A stretch of 64,000 nt of DNA. Origin: Rhynochetos jubatus (lineage: Eukaryota; Chordata; Aves; Eurypygiformes; Rhynochetidae). Both the position numbers and the translations under genes were made by a program. Positions 52,701 to 63,216 of the stretch are shown piece after piece (within the stretch, counting starts at the first letter, position 1; each line of letters opens with the position of its first letter). The stretch is taken from NCBI GenBank assembly GCA_027574665.1, contig CM050657.1, positions 21,368,700 through 21,432,699 on the forward strand, written 5' to 3'. Below the pieces are notes generated by a model that was given only the letters and a program-made list of their open reading frames with translations, was not told the DNA's origin and did not search any database.

Positions 52701-55700
52701 AAGCAAGAAAGCGTCAAATCCGCTTTCCCTCGAAAGGTCACTTTGAAGAGCTAGGAGACAAACCGTCCTTCTCCTTGTCTCATTACTGACAGTAAAAGAA
52801 AACTGTATCCTACCCCGGGGGAGGAAAAGTCTGTTTCACAGGTCAGCAAATTACTCGCAACCACTGCTGACTGAATGATCTGCTACGGCTCCTCTTATCT
52901 CCACTGAAAGGATCCCATTTAGCCAGGCCAGACTGCACAGAAGTGTCATTCACGTGGCACCTTCGATCCTACTCACCCATCTGTGGTTGGTTTCTTCCGG
53001 AGGATGCTTGGGCGCGGGGAAGAGCCCTGGGCTGGTGCGCTGGCACTGGCACTCTGGTTATGGGTTTGCACGACTGTAGTTGCTGCAGAAGCTGTGTTGA
53101 AAGTGTTGCTAATAGGATTGGCTACAATGGTGGCTCCATCTGCCAAGACTACTGCTGGGATGGACGGACATTGGCACAGCAGAGAGAAAAGCAGACACAG
53201 AGAAGAAAGAGCAGCAGTTACTTATGGAAATTTGATGACAAAGCAGGTGTTTGCAGAGCACGTGTTGTCCATGCTCCCTTGACTCCCTTGATCCTAACTA
53301 CAGTGCTTTCAGACTGTTTTATAAGCAATACCTTTGCTACAAGCAACACCTTTGCTACAAGCAACCTGATGGCTGAACCTTCTGTGAGGAAGATGGAAAC
53401 TACCTCCAGACTAACTGTTGCTAGGGAAATCATGTTTTCCAGAAGAAATGGAACACTCGGAAAGCTCTAGGGAGATCACCAACACAACTGGGTCAACAGA
53501 ATAACACTCCTGGTAGAGTGTACGTGGCAATACCTGCCCCTTGTAAGTCAGTACTGTCACCTGTGTTCATGTTCTGACCTTCTGCCCGAGCCCGTTTGGC
53601 CAACTAACTGGTGCAGAGCACTTAGACAGTCGGGAAGTAACCTCACCACGTGCCTGCCAGCTTTGCAACAGCACATGCTCTTGGTTGCCATATCCCGTTT
53701 CTTCAGTATGTTGTTGGGGTTTCATCAGACCAACCACTTTCAATGAAAGATGGTTTCTATCACAGTTCAAGACCAGGTTACCAGCAGCTGAAGGTACCTG
53801 GCTGTATTTTAATAGCTACTGTGATCTAATGCGCAGCCAAACAGTTGGAAAAACATCATTTACTTGTAAATTACTTTTCCCACAAGGCCTTATTGAAGAG
53901 AATTGTTCAAGCTCAGGCATTACCAGCCTTTTCCACTGCAGTAACCCAATGAAGGCTACCCACACACTCCCCCCAGTATGCCTCAAATCTATTAATTAAT
54001 AAATAGGTACAAAATATGTGCAGAATGCACAGATGAATGTATTTTGTGGTCCAGCAGTGACCACTGAGACTGCAACAAGATCATTAGTCAGAGCAGAAGA
54101 AAACAAATCAAGCCAAATCCGTAGGACAGCAGCTCGGATGCTCTGCCTAGGTCCAAACATGGACTTTGCTGGTTGCTCTTACCTGAGGTCTTGGTGTCGG
54201 CTTGTGGCTGCTGAGCGCTGATCGGTGCCGGCTGCAGTCCCTGCGTGCCAATCGGCGCAGCGGGGTGGAGTCCTTGTGTCCCAATTGGTGCTGGCTGGAT
54301 GCCCTGGGCACTGATGGGTGCAGGCTGGATGCCTTGGGCACTGATGGGTGCCGGCTGGATGCCCTGGATGTGACGGGCATGAGAGGCATCTACAGTCATC
54401 AGCTGCATGGGGTTGAGGTGGACAGTGGAGGCCACTCCCACGCCGGTCTGAGCCGTGATGGCCGAGTTGGGTGCCTGGGCCGAAACTGGGAACACAAAAC
54501 ACCCTGTCAGGCCTAGCCAGTGGGTTGCTGCCGCTCCCCCCTCGGCACCTCTCCCTCAAGTATTTACTTTCAAAAGACTATTGTGCTTTGAAAATTAATT
54601 TCCCAGCCTGCTTGGAGCCATAGTAAAAAGGCCAGACTGTCTTCCGAAGAACGAAACAGTACTGTTTACTTCCATTCCATTTTCTGTTTCAAATGGCAAC
54701 AGGAAAGAAAAGATCAAGTTTAGCCCTACTTTTAAAGTTAAGCTCAAACTACCTTTCTGTACCAAGCTTCCAGATTTAGAAATCTGTGCACTGTGTTGTC
54801 TGACTATCTTATTTTACAAAGCTTCTAAGTACCAACACATGGCATTTTCCCTGCTTAAAATCCAGCACCAGGTCCCTGAAAACGGCTTCTGTATAAAGTA
54901 TGGCACATTGAGTCTCAGAGACCTGTCCAACCTGACCTTGAATGTCTCCAGAGACGGAGCGTCTACCACCTCTCTGGGCAGCCTGTGCCAGAGTTTTACC
55001 ACCCTCATGGTAAAAAATTCTTCCTTATATCTAGTCTGAATCTACCCTCTTGTAGTTTAAAACCATTACCCCTTGTCCTGTCCTTTTGAGTCACTTAATT
55101 ATCCCGAAGCCCACCTCAAATCCTGACATGACATAGTCAGGGCTTGCAACTTTTCACTGGAATTTCAATGACAGAAAGAACAGGCCTCAGTAACAATCCC
55201 CCGTAAATAACTTCCCATTCAGCAAATGGGCTTTGCCACCTCCAAGTCCTTCCAAATTCCCCCTACACTGCTCAGTCATACCATGCTGCCAGCAGACACA
55301 GATGTGCCATGAAAATCCTAATTCCTAGGGTTTGGACTGTGGAGGTTACCACCTTAGAGAGAACTGCCCATAACCCCTCAGTAAAGTAAAAACACTGCAA
55401 GTTTTGTCACAGAAAATGGCATAAGTTTGGGTTGACTACATGGGCTCAAGTTAAGGAGAAGTCAAAAATTACATATAAGTCCCTGCAACAGTTCAAACAT
55501 GTTAATCGCCCTGTTTTTTAAACAAGAACACTATCAAAGGTGTGCAATGCAGCTTATTTTTCCTTTTTTGGTTCAGGTTTCTCTCTCAAGCTGTACATTC
55601 GTGTGGAAAGAGGTTAAAATGGGCTTGTCAGAGCACCAGGGAATGAAGGTGCAAAGAGCTGGTTTAGTTTGAAGGGGCTGCACTGTTTTGATTTGTAGAA

Positions 55701-58700
55701 TCAAAAACTATTACTCAGAGACGCAAACCCCTGGATATGAAATGTGAAACTACTGAGAAAACTGTTATTAGCTATGCTTAGTACCTCTGAAGTAGCTCAG
55801 TACCCCTTGTCCCTGAGCTTTCCCCTCGGCCAACAAGTCGTCAAAGACTTTCTGAGACAAACAGAATCGAATACAAAAGCCTCAGCGTCTCCCACCACTA
55901 GAGCCCGTACACAAGCCAACAGCCGAACAAGGCGCCCAAGCCAGCCTGCCCCGAAGCCTGTCTTACCTGGATACTGGCGAATGGTGGACACTGAGCTGGT
56001 GATGGGGGTATAGGTGTGCGCAGTCAAAGGATAGGCAGAGGGCGGGTATGTTGGTAAGAAATACTGGAACTGGACAGGCACCGACTGCCTACAGGCATTA
56101 AAGAGAGCAAGTGTTACACACCTCATTGCGGCAGTTCATCTGAGACTTGTAATCTCAACTGTCATGATTAATTCAAAAGTACCAAATCCCTTCCCACCCT
56201 GGATTTTAAAACACACTGTTTCCAGCATCAGAAAGCAGCAAGTCACTCAAGACCTACTCACACACACTCTCACTCACTGAGCTGTTATTTCCCCACCTGT
56301 TGTCATTTCTGGTTTCCATTGCTACTGGGTTTGGAGACGCCCGGTGACTAGAAAGGGGTATGAGGTTACTCCTCTCTGCTGTGTAATCAGACTGGATCCG
56401 GGGAGAAGTATGTGTGATTTGCTGAGGAACCACTTTAGCTGCAGAAAGACAAAGCTGTAATCAGTTACCAGTCACAGGAAAAGTTGGCAGACACTGCAAA
56501 GGCTACTAATGTAGTTGTGTAGGAAATGTCTCGGGCAGATTCCACAGCCAGGCAAAAGGACATTCCTACCTTTAGACCTTAGTGGTTTACCTCCAAACGA
56601 TCACACTAATCAAACCCACATAGGCTACACCTAACGCCTCAAGAAGCACATGAAGGAACTTACAAAATCAACTAGGAAAGCCATATTCTGTTGCCAACGG
56701 TTACAATTTCTAGCACACACAGTGCAGGTTCTGAAATGCCAAAAGGACCAAGTCTAAAAATTCACTTGAGTAACTTAACGAGTCATTTTATTACTTACTC
56801 CTCTTAGAACATCTATTTCTTCCGGGTATTAAAAAAGCTATGCCGCAGCAGACCTGTCAATTGGTTTCTCACAGCCTGAACTGATTTTTCTTCCCTTCCT
56901 TCATTTGCTAATATGCACAAACACAGCTAGGACACTCAGAAACATCGAGGCACCAGTTACGCTCAAAACTGAAATCACTCACCAACTGGGATGTTTGAGG
57001 TCGTGACAGCTGTAGCATGGGAAGAATGGGAGGGCATTGTCATGGTGACAATGGTGCTTGTAGGCGCTTGGGTGTGAGACACAGAACCTAAAGAGAAAGA
57101 AAACAAACATACAAGATCTTTCTACAGAGCCCTGTCACACCAGTGTATCGCTGTCCAAATAAAGAGGGCAAAAGCCTCAACCCACACAACCTCCCTGAAG
57201 AGCCCAGCAATTTCTCTCCTGAACCCTGCTCATGCACTTCCAAATGCAGTCTTTGCCACAAATCAAGAACTCCTCAAAAGTAATCAGGTTCCAACCTCAA
57301 GAAGGCGAAACAATGAGAAAGCAACAACAAAAGCACACCCCACAACTCTCCCACAGTGGCTTTATAAATACTCACCAGCTGTGGTCGCTGAAGCAATGGT
57401 ATTCGTTGCCAAAATAGGTGCCACTGTTGCTGCTGCCACTGGAGTACCAGTACTGAAAATGGTTTTCTATGAACAGAAAAGAAAACCTTCAAGTTAGGAC
57501 TAGAACGTTTTAAATATTTACTTAGCATGGAATTATGCTGCACCGACTGTAAAGAACATGAACTTCTAACCGAATACTAACTCTTTTCCCAAATTTAATC
57601 TTAACCCTCAAGATATTAAGAAAAACGACATCTAGAAGCAGTAAGAGGTGTTTTTCTTCCTGCCGTTTACCTGAGCCATGGTGTGGAGCTGTGGCTTCTG
57701 TGTTCCTATAGCTGGGTGAGACGGTAGTGTAATCCGAGTAGCTGTATCCCTCGGCTGTGCAGGCCGCTGAATACTAATAGCTGCAGAAGGCGGGTGCTGC
57801 TGGATAGACAGGGTGGGTCGGCTGAAGAGAAAGAAAAATAATCATGAAGGTAACTCTGTGGATACCACAGCCAAAAGATAAAACGCAGGGACACACATCA
57901 GGCCTCGCTCTCCTCCTCTGCAAAGGCAGCACTGCTACCAAGTACACGGTAAAGCAGCGTAAGACATTGCAACCACCCTGTTCTGTCCCCATCTCCCCTA
58001 TGCACCCAGCTGGGAGGGCAAACTTACCACTACCTCCTGCCCGTTCACAGAAAGATTTTCTGTCAGGGATGCTTTTCAACACTCCTGTGTCATTTTTTCC
58101 ACTGTGCCTTCATAAAAAAGATGGGCTGACTCAGCCACAAGGTCTGAGAAACTTTACAACAGAAAGTCTGCTTTCCAGAAAGCAGGACTTCCCAACTGAT
58201 TCATTAAGCTCTTTCCTTCTCAGAACACGGAGCAACAATTCATGCTAATAGTAATTTTTATTCACAGAAACGAAAGCACTTGCACTGTCCAAGCATTACT
58301 GTTTTTGTATTATATCATCCCCGATCTAGAGGATTATCAGCTCTGGATGATTAACACACCTTTCCCTTTCCTGCAGCCCCCGTAAAGTCAGAGCACTGTA
58401 GGTTTCAAAGTGTCTTTACCTGAGGGTTGATTCCGTAGCATGTGCTGCTGTTGTAGTTATAACAGGGGACTGGGCTCTTGTGGCCGAGACGGTTGCCACC
58501 ACAGCAGGAGGAATAGTGCTTGAAGTTGTCACAGGAGGACGAGACTATAAAAAGGAGTCAGAAAGACACACTCATAAAATAAATTCTGCTCTTTAGACAG
58601 TAACTAGGAATTGCTTGGTTAAAACTGGTTTTCCTACATCTCAGTGATAAAATTTGGGCATTCCAAGACATTTCCAGCCTTTCTGGATCGATCTGTAAGC

Positions 58701-61700
58701 TCCTAAGCAGATCTGTCCAGGTTTTCAAACTATGCATGTCATAGGAATCAGTCACCAACAAAGTTAACAAGACTGGATCCTCTGAAAATCTTTAGAAAAA
58801 AACCCCCAAAGGTCAGTTCCCTTCAGAATGAAAAAAACCCCTGATCCAAGTGTATGCAGGAAGCCTAAGGTGATGACATTGGGATCCTAACGGAGAGCGC
58901 AAAGTAAAGACGTTTAAACCTTGATCCCAACACTGAACTCCAGTACTATAGTAGGGAGACGATACCTACAGTCTTCTCCCTATATGCGTATATAAGCTGA
59001 GATCTAGAGAGGCATGTTAAAATGAGGTATTTTAAACTCTGTGCCAATAAATGTATTTAAGGATATATCAACACCAGCACATCAGACTTGAAAACTCAAG
59101 TATATCTGAACTAAATCTTCTTCCCAGTTTCTAAGTACTTTGGAGTCTGCTAGAAACCCAATTTCTGACAGCAAGTCTACAGAGGAAATAAAACCACAGG
59201 ACTAATGCAACTATTTCACTGCTTGACATCAGAAACCAGTACCCGAGAAACAACTGGAGGAGAGCTGACAGCCCAGTAAATAGGCAGTTACGGGATATAC
59301 ACTACAAGTCAGTGCCAGGAAGACCTTGGAGGCGATGGTCAGTGTTCTGCAGAGCTGCCCGGGTGCTACCTGCCTGGATTGGCTGGTGAATGATGTGCTG
59401 AACTGCTGGCTGAGCTGTAGCTGCATTTGGCAACTGCGAAGCTGGTCTCAGGACTGTAGTTACTTTAGAACTGGACATCACTGCAGCAGCCGCTGCACCT
59501 GGGAAACAAACCAAGTGTGTTAGAATACCGTGCACCCAAAGGGCTCCGTTATGACCGCAGAGGCAGAGTCTGATGTCAGCTGGTGTGTATTTTGGCTTGA
59601 ATGTATGGTGTATGTGCATCAGTTCAGGTGACATCGGTTCAAGAGTACGGTTTGCAACAAATATACATAAGGTTCACAAAGTATGTGGGGAAGGAAAATT
59701 ATTATTTGAAATTAATTTGCTTTATTGATACATCTTTTTCCCCTATAACCTTATTGCAAATCCAGTATTTTTCTATTCCAAGCTCTGTAAGTCAGTAGAA
59801 ATATTTCAAACAGTTTGATTATTGTGCTAATGTGTAAACAAGTCACTCAGTACCAACAATAATCTCCCTGCACCTGATGAAGAGCTGAAGAAAAATACAT
59901 GTACAATAGAAGAAAAACAAAACAAAAGAACCCCAATCAGCTTTTAAAGCTCCAACAGCATGGGGCTTTGGTTAATTTGTCTACTGTTGGCTGTCTCCTG
60001 ATCAAAAGAAATTGCTGTCAAAGGCAAATAGCCTTGAAATCATTTGATGAACTAGACTAGATAGCTCCTGTGGATGTCCCTAGCTGAAATTAAAATTATT
60101 ACCTCGAAAGGTAATATTCAAGCTGAAAGAATAAAAGCAGGAAGAAAGATGCATTAAGTGACAACACAAAGCTTGTGGCAGCTGCCCTACAAAATCAAGT
60201 GAACACAACTACAATTTACTTCAGCTACAATTAAAGCTGCACAGTCCTTCCACCTACTCTAATAAAAGAGGATTAGGTCTTTGCTCATGTCAATTTATTT
60301 TTCTTTAGTGACCACTTAACATCAAATATGAAAAGAAATAAAAATATAAAGGGTACTTTGAATTCAGATCAGTCTAAAGTTGAACTGGAAACCCAACCCA
60401 TCAGGTTTTTTAAAGTAAAACCGCTGTCAGCGATCAGACAGAGCGTACTGAGAATGGGGCTCCTTTTAAGGGGCTGATCACCTGCTTTGTAAACCATAGC
60501 AACCAAAACCCTGGGAGACCAGAGCCTGGAGTTTGCACCAGCATTTAACTGGAGGGTGAATGCAAACGCACGCGATACGATATGTCAGTGTGCACAAAAG
60601 CACGAGTGATCCTGTGACCGGTGGGTACACAAATATGCCCCAACTGCTCAGGTGCCACTGTGACAGACCAACAACGCTTGTCACAGGAACTTACGTGACA
60701 TTTTGCTGGACAGGTCAGGCTATACCAGTGTATAATTTTTCTTAGAAGCGTTCACTGTTTGAACAGCACAGAACTAGAATAACAGACATGCTGGTAACTG
60801 CCAGCATTTTAAACACTGTCACACAGTCCTGCCCTGAATGGCTGAAGGCAATATAATGCTTACAAGGCCAGCAGTCACCTATCTATGCTAGCAGTTCAAA
60901 CAGCTGACATTAGCTGCAATGGCAGCGAGGAGCATTTCTAGAGGTGAGGGCTAGATGCACCTCCCCTGAAAGGCTGGGAACAGAAGGCAGGGATCGCAGA
61001 GCAAGATCTTTACCTCGGGGCAGGTGAGAAGCTCCAATGTGTAGCGGAGGCCCAGGAGCACTACTTCTGATGATAGACATCTGCACGTTGGTAGCCATGA
61101 TATGATGCAAGTTACTAGGATGCCCCTGCACAGTTAAAGAAATAACAAACCCCAAAATAACCGTAAGCTGTATTGACAGGAATGGCCACACTAACAGCAT
61201 TACCATATGCAAGACCCAAAGAAAGAAAAGAGATTTCATAGAAATAATTGGAGTACAAGGGTTGCATGCCTTACAAGGTGAGTGGAGAGAGAGGCAGGTG
61301 TTTCCGCAGGATAAAGTTACAGTACCTGCTGACATTGTGTGTGCCAGATGTAAACATTTATTTATTTTACTTATCTATTCTTCTGGTTGGCACGTGGGTG
61401 ACAGCCAGCCAGCAGTCACCCACAAACCAACCAGAAAGATGGCCCTTCTGCCATCAGTGACTTTTAGAGCATAGATTCGTACCAACTGCCCAGTAAAGTC
61501 AAGAGAATAATGGGAACTTGGCAAATGCTGCAACAAATTAATTGTTTTTTAATAATGCTGGACTTCAAGGATATTCATGAAGATAAAAAAACTGCTGCAC
61601 ATCCTTAGCCAGCCTAACCAAATCCACCTAAAGGCACTTCACATCAAAGCCCTGAGACTTTGGAGCTTTGGCAATGATCGTTCTGGTAAACAAGTTGCAA

Positions 61701-63216
61701 ATCACAAAGTGGCTCTGCAGTCAACCGTAAAGGGAAAAAAGTTACAAAGAGTTATCTACACACACTACGCCCCCCCAACTTTGTCACTAGTGCTTTAATA
61801 AGAATACACTGCAAAGCCAGGAACTGTTCACTGGTCCCTTCTGATCCGCTCTCAGGAGAGCTAAAAAGCACCGCCGTGACGAATCCCAGCAGTCTGTCTG
61901 CACTAGAAAATCTCCAAGTGATACTGAAACTGCAGTTTTCAAGGAAAGACTCAGCTGCACAGCAGCTTTTGGATGTTTCTGCTATCAGTCTCCCTGTGCT
62001 ACATCAGTTGGGTGATCACAACAGATCAGCAGCTTTCTAAAGAGCTAGTGATAACTAGGACTGAGGTGTAATGCTCCAGGCAGAACTGATCCAACGACTG
62101 GTGGCCACTGAATGGGGAAGCCTGCTCTCTACACCTTCCTTCCTGCAACAAGAGCCCACCTCAGTTGCAACGATATCAGTATTGTTCTGATCATGCAGCA
62201 AGCTGGAACATAAGAAAACCAGACCTGTTGCCCACTGATTGTTGCCACAGGAATTGTTGGAGCCTGTGGTATGTTGCTTTCCATGGTCACAGTAACTTGC
62301 CCAGGAACCTTCGTGGGAGCCGAGAGAGTAGAGGGTGGAGCAGGAGCAATGGGCCGGCTGGGCATGGTGGGCTTCAGAGGAGGCTGCAAGAAATACAGGA
62401 CAGAAACGTTGGCAGCTCCAAATGAGAACTCAATATTGAAGCAGAAATCACTTGGGGGGTGGGGGTCAAAGCCTGGAAAGAAAGTCAGCTTTGTGCAAGG
62501 ATAAGTATGGTTAAGTATTTGGAAAGGAAAAATATTGGTTATTTAGAGACATTCCATTTCAATTCGGGACAAAAACTGTACTGGAAATATGCAGCTTCTA
62601 ACATACAGCATGAGTGAGAAGTGGAATCTGTAAGGGCTATGGTATTCCCCTACAGACACTGGGTGTTAACAGTTAATTTGATATTCTCATCTACTCCTGC
62701 AAAGAAAAGGGAAGACTTCAGAAAATTATTGAAATTACTTTTCTCTTAAGAGATAAACACACACACCCCCTCTCAAAAATAATGCTGTGATACCGTGAAG
62801 TCCTTACAGTATCACATGGAACAGCTAAACTCACGAGGCAGCGTGCAGTCAGCAGAAGCACACAAGGACAGCTTCAGAAACAAAAGCCGAGTTTTTTAGT
62901 GTAACTCGTTTTTGCCCAACGCATTAACCTGCAATATTGATTGTATCTTTTTCCCTATGAATGGTGACCCCCCACATTACCTTCATAAGTCCGTCGGAAA
63001 AGGAAAGCGGCACAGCGGGAGTCAAGTGCGCTGGCGGTGCTGTCACTGTCACCGGGGCACCAGACTGGACAGGGTGGTGCTGCGTCAACATCTGAACCTG
63101 TGGATATGGCCGAACCACCACCGGTTCCTGCTTTTCTTCTCGGGGTTGTATAGAGCCGCCAGGGCCGATGTGCTCCCGGGGAGCAACTTCCGAGTCGCGG
63201 CTAGATTCATCACTCA
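46626..63216 (-). CDS. SAP130: SAP130, Sin3A-associated protein 130 (18 exons; 5' end missing)
   Basis: SAP130 is a subunit of the nuclear Sin3-histone deacetylase corepressor complex and binds Sin3A through its C-terminal part. Eighteen exons join in frame to 2963 nt, about 986 residues plus stop. The human protein is about 1048 residues, so roughly 40 residues at the N-terminus are not in the window. The chain is very rich in Pro, Thr, Ser, Ala and Val. It carries a Q-P-A-P decapeptide repeat (exon 54183-54485), a SUMO-type motif IKEE before VEPMD (exon 50855-51216), a basic nuclear-localisation-like patch PRKKPRKQQ (exon 49235-49483), and the conserved C-terminal helical Sin3-binding region from RYVPVRPRPPITLLRHYRNP onward. 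It ends VSKLKRKEKA. One intron needs a GC donor (59374/59373); the others are GT-AG, and I saw no U12-type donors. Confidence 0.98.
47007..47120 (-). CDS. SAP130: SAP130 visible exon 17
   Basis: It runs from TNLEHDVYERLTALQEGLIP to LHRINELIQ, 38 codons, phase 0 at both ends. Confidence 0.96.
47121..47803 (-). other. SAP130 intron between visible exons 16 and 17
   Basis: This 683-bp GT-AG intron holds nothing recognised. The neighbouring introns at 46785-47006 and 48933-49234 are also short and featureless. Confidence 0.75.
47804..47907 (-). CDS. SAP130: SAP130 visible exon 16
   Basis: It runs from EEKKAMLQEIANQKGVSCRA to CAAQLVQL, 104 nt, with acceptor CGGTGGCAG and donor CTG|GTAGGT. Confidence 0.96.
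47908..48806 (-). other. SAP130 intron between visible exons 15 and 16
   Basis: This is 0.9 kb. No repeat or RNA gene is recognised. Confidence 0.75.
48807..48932 (-). CDS. SAP130: SAP130 visible exon 15
   Basis: It runs from DEEGVRYVPVRPRPPITLLR to RYSDVRVK plus one base, 126 nt, with acceptor TTTTCTAG and donor AAAG|GTCAGT. Confidence 0.96.
49235..49483 (-). CDS. SAP130: SAP130 visible exon 14
   Basis: It runs from AVPPLTTSTVSPSLALLANN to KSPPKEYI plus one base, 249 nt. It contains the basic patch ASPRKKPRKQQHV and the acidic stretch STEEGDMMETNSTDDEKS. The donor is ATAG|GTAATG. Confidence 0.96.
49484..50854 (-). other. SAP130 intron between visible exons 13 and 14
   Basis: This is 1.4 kb of unique-looking sequence. 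Short open frames on both strands match nothing I know. Confidence 0.7.
50855..51216 (-). CDS. SAP130: SAP130 visible exon 13
   Basis: This is the largest exon, 362 nt, from GAKPKPEIHVSMATPVTVSM to EPMDIMRPVS plus one base. It includes a Pro/Ala/Thr-rich middle and the IKIKEEVEP motif. The donor is TCTG|GTAGGT. Confidence 0.96.
51217..52976 (-). other. SAP130 intron between visible exons 12 and 13
   Basis: This is 1.8 kb. No repeat or RNA gene is recognised. Confidence 0.7.
52977..53154 (-). CDS. SAP130: SAP130 visible exon 12
   Basis: It runs from AVVLADGATIVANPISNTFN to SILRKKPTTD plus two bases, 178 nt, with acceptor CATCCCAG and donor GATGG|GTGAGT. Confidence 0.95.
53155..54182 (-). other. 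SAP130 intron between visible exons 11 and 12
   Basis: This is 1.0 kb. It contains a perfect 18-bp tandem duplication of ACCTTTGCTACAAGCAAC at 53330-53347 and 53348-53365. Confidence 0.75.
54183..54485 (-). CDS. SAP130: SAP130 visible exon 11, with decapeptide repeats
   Basis: It runs from VSAQAPNSAITAQTGVGVAS to QADTKTS plus one base, 303 nt. It contains five tandem units of the GIQPAPISAQ type at 54211-54363. The donor is TCAG|GTAAGA. Confidence 0.96.
54211..54363 (-). repeat. SAP130: Coding tandem repeat in SAP130 (5 units of 30-33 bp)
   Basis: The units read GIQPAPISAQ, GIQPAPISAQ, GIQPAPIGTQ, GLHPAAPIGTQ and GLQPAPISAQ. The first two units are nearly identical in DNA, which points to recent homogenisation. 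The human protein also carries five units in this place, as I recall it. Confidence 0.92.
54486..55966 (-). other. SAP130 intron between visible exons 10 and 11
   Basis: This 1.5 kb intron houses the CR1 fragment at 54921-55085. The remainder is unrecognised. Confidence 0.75.
54921..55085 (-). mobile_element. CR1 LINE fragment lacking the usual 3' end
   Basis: On the minus strand it reads ACAAGGGGTAATGGTTTTAA, then GGAAGAATTTTTTACCATGA and CAGAGAGGTGGTAGACGC, which encodes the CR1 ORF2 C-terminal phrase LPREVVDAPSLETFK. The normal GGTTGGACTAGATGA and ATTCTATG end is not seen past 54921. It lies in a SAP130 intron, in sense with the gene. Confidence 0.85.
55967..56088 (-). CDS. SAP130: SAP130 visible exon 10
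   Basis: It runs from RQSVPVQFQYFLPTYPPSAY to VSTIRQYP plus one base, 122 nt. The donor is CCAG|GTAAGA. Confidence 0.96.
56297..56438 (-). CDS. SAP130: SAP130 visible exon 9
   Basis: It runs from AKVVPQQITHTSPRIQSDYT to AMETRNDN plus two bases, 142 nt, with acceptor TTTCTGCAG and donor AACAG|GTGGGG. Confidence 0.95.
56439..56982 (-). other. SAP130 intron between visible exons 8 and 9
   Basis: This is 0.5 kb. Nothing is recognised. The introns at 56089-56296, 57088-57375 and 57467-57670 are under 300 bp and plain. Confidence 0.75.
56983..57087 (-). CDS. SAP130: SAP130 visible exon 8
   Basis: It runs from GSVSHTQAPTSTIVTMTMPS to SNIPV plus one base, 105 nt, with acceptor CTCTTTAG and donor GTTG|GTGAGT. 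Confidence 0.95.
57376..57466 (-). CDS. SAP130: SAP130 visible exon 7
   Basis: It runs from KTIFSTGTPVAAATVAPILA to IASATTA plus one base, 91 nt. The donor is GCTG|GTGAGT. Confidence 0.95.
57671..57821 (-). CDS. SAP130: SAP130 visible exon 6
   Basis: It runs from RPTLSIQQHPPSAAISIQRP to QLHTMAQ, 151 nt, ending CAG|GTAAAC. Confidence 0.95.
57822..58419 (-). other. SAP130 intron between visible exons 5 and 6
   Basis: This is 0.6 kb. Nothing is recognised. Confidence 0.75.
58420..58544 (-). CDS. SAP130: SAP130 visible exon 5
   Basis: It runs from SRPPVTTSSTIPPAVVATVS to HATESTL plus two bases, 125 nt. The acceptor is TTTTATAG and the donor CTCAG|GTAAAG. Confidence 0.95.
58545..59373 (-). other. 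SAP130 GC-AG intron between visible exons 4 and 5
   Basis: This 829-bp intron begins GCAGGT and ends TTTTATAG. No repeat is recognised in it. Confidence 0.85.
59374..59498 (-). CDS. SAP130: SAP130 visible exon 4 (GC donor)
   Basis: It runs from GAAAAAVMSSSKVTTVLRPA to QHIIHQPIQ, 125 nt. The next exon begins in phase 0 at SRPPVTTS, so the exon must stop at CAG, followed by GCAGGT. The GT four bases further on would shift the frame. Confidence 0.93.
59499..61013 (-). other. SAP130 intron between visible exons 3 and 4
   Basis: This is 1.5 kb. Nothing is recognised. Confidence 0.7.
61014..61125 (-). CDS. SAP130: SAP130 visible exon 3
   Basis: It runs from GHPSNLHHIMATNVQMSIIR to GASHLPR plus one base, 112 nt. 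The donor is CGAG|GTAAAG. Confidence 0.96.
61126..62224 (-). other. SAP130 intron between visible exons 2 and 3
   Basis: This is 1.1 kb. Nothing is recognised. Confidence 0.7.
62225..62383 (-). CDS. SAP130: SAP130 visible exon 2
   Basis: It runs from PPLKPTMPSRPIAPAPPSTL to VATISGQQ, 53 codons, phase 0 at both ends. The acceptor is TTCTTGCAG and the donor CAG|GTCTGG. Confidence 0.96.
62384..62980 (-). other. SAP130 intron between visible exons 1 and 2
   Basis: This is 0.6 kb. Nothing is recognised. Confidence 0.75.
62981..63216 (-). CDS. SAP130: SAP130 exon 1 of the visible set
   Basis: It runs from SDESSRDSEVAPREHIGPGG to LSFSDGLMK, 236 nt, starting with two bases of a split codon after TTTCGCTAG and ending AAG|GTAATG. 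It holds EEKQEPVVVRPYPQVQML, a highly conserved block. Confidence 0.96.

Noticed and set aside
52943-53470. 175-codon plus-strand frame
   Set aside because: It is antisense to SAP130 visible exon 12 and is a shadow of it.
54202-54516. 104-codon plus-strand frame with periodic peptide
   Set aside because: It is the antisense reading of the SAP130 decapeptide repeat. The periodicity comes from the 30-bp DNA repeat.
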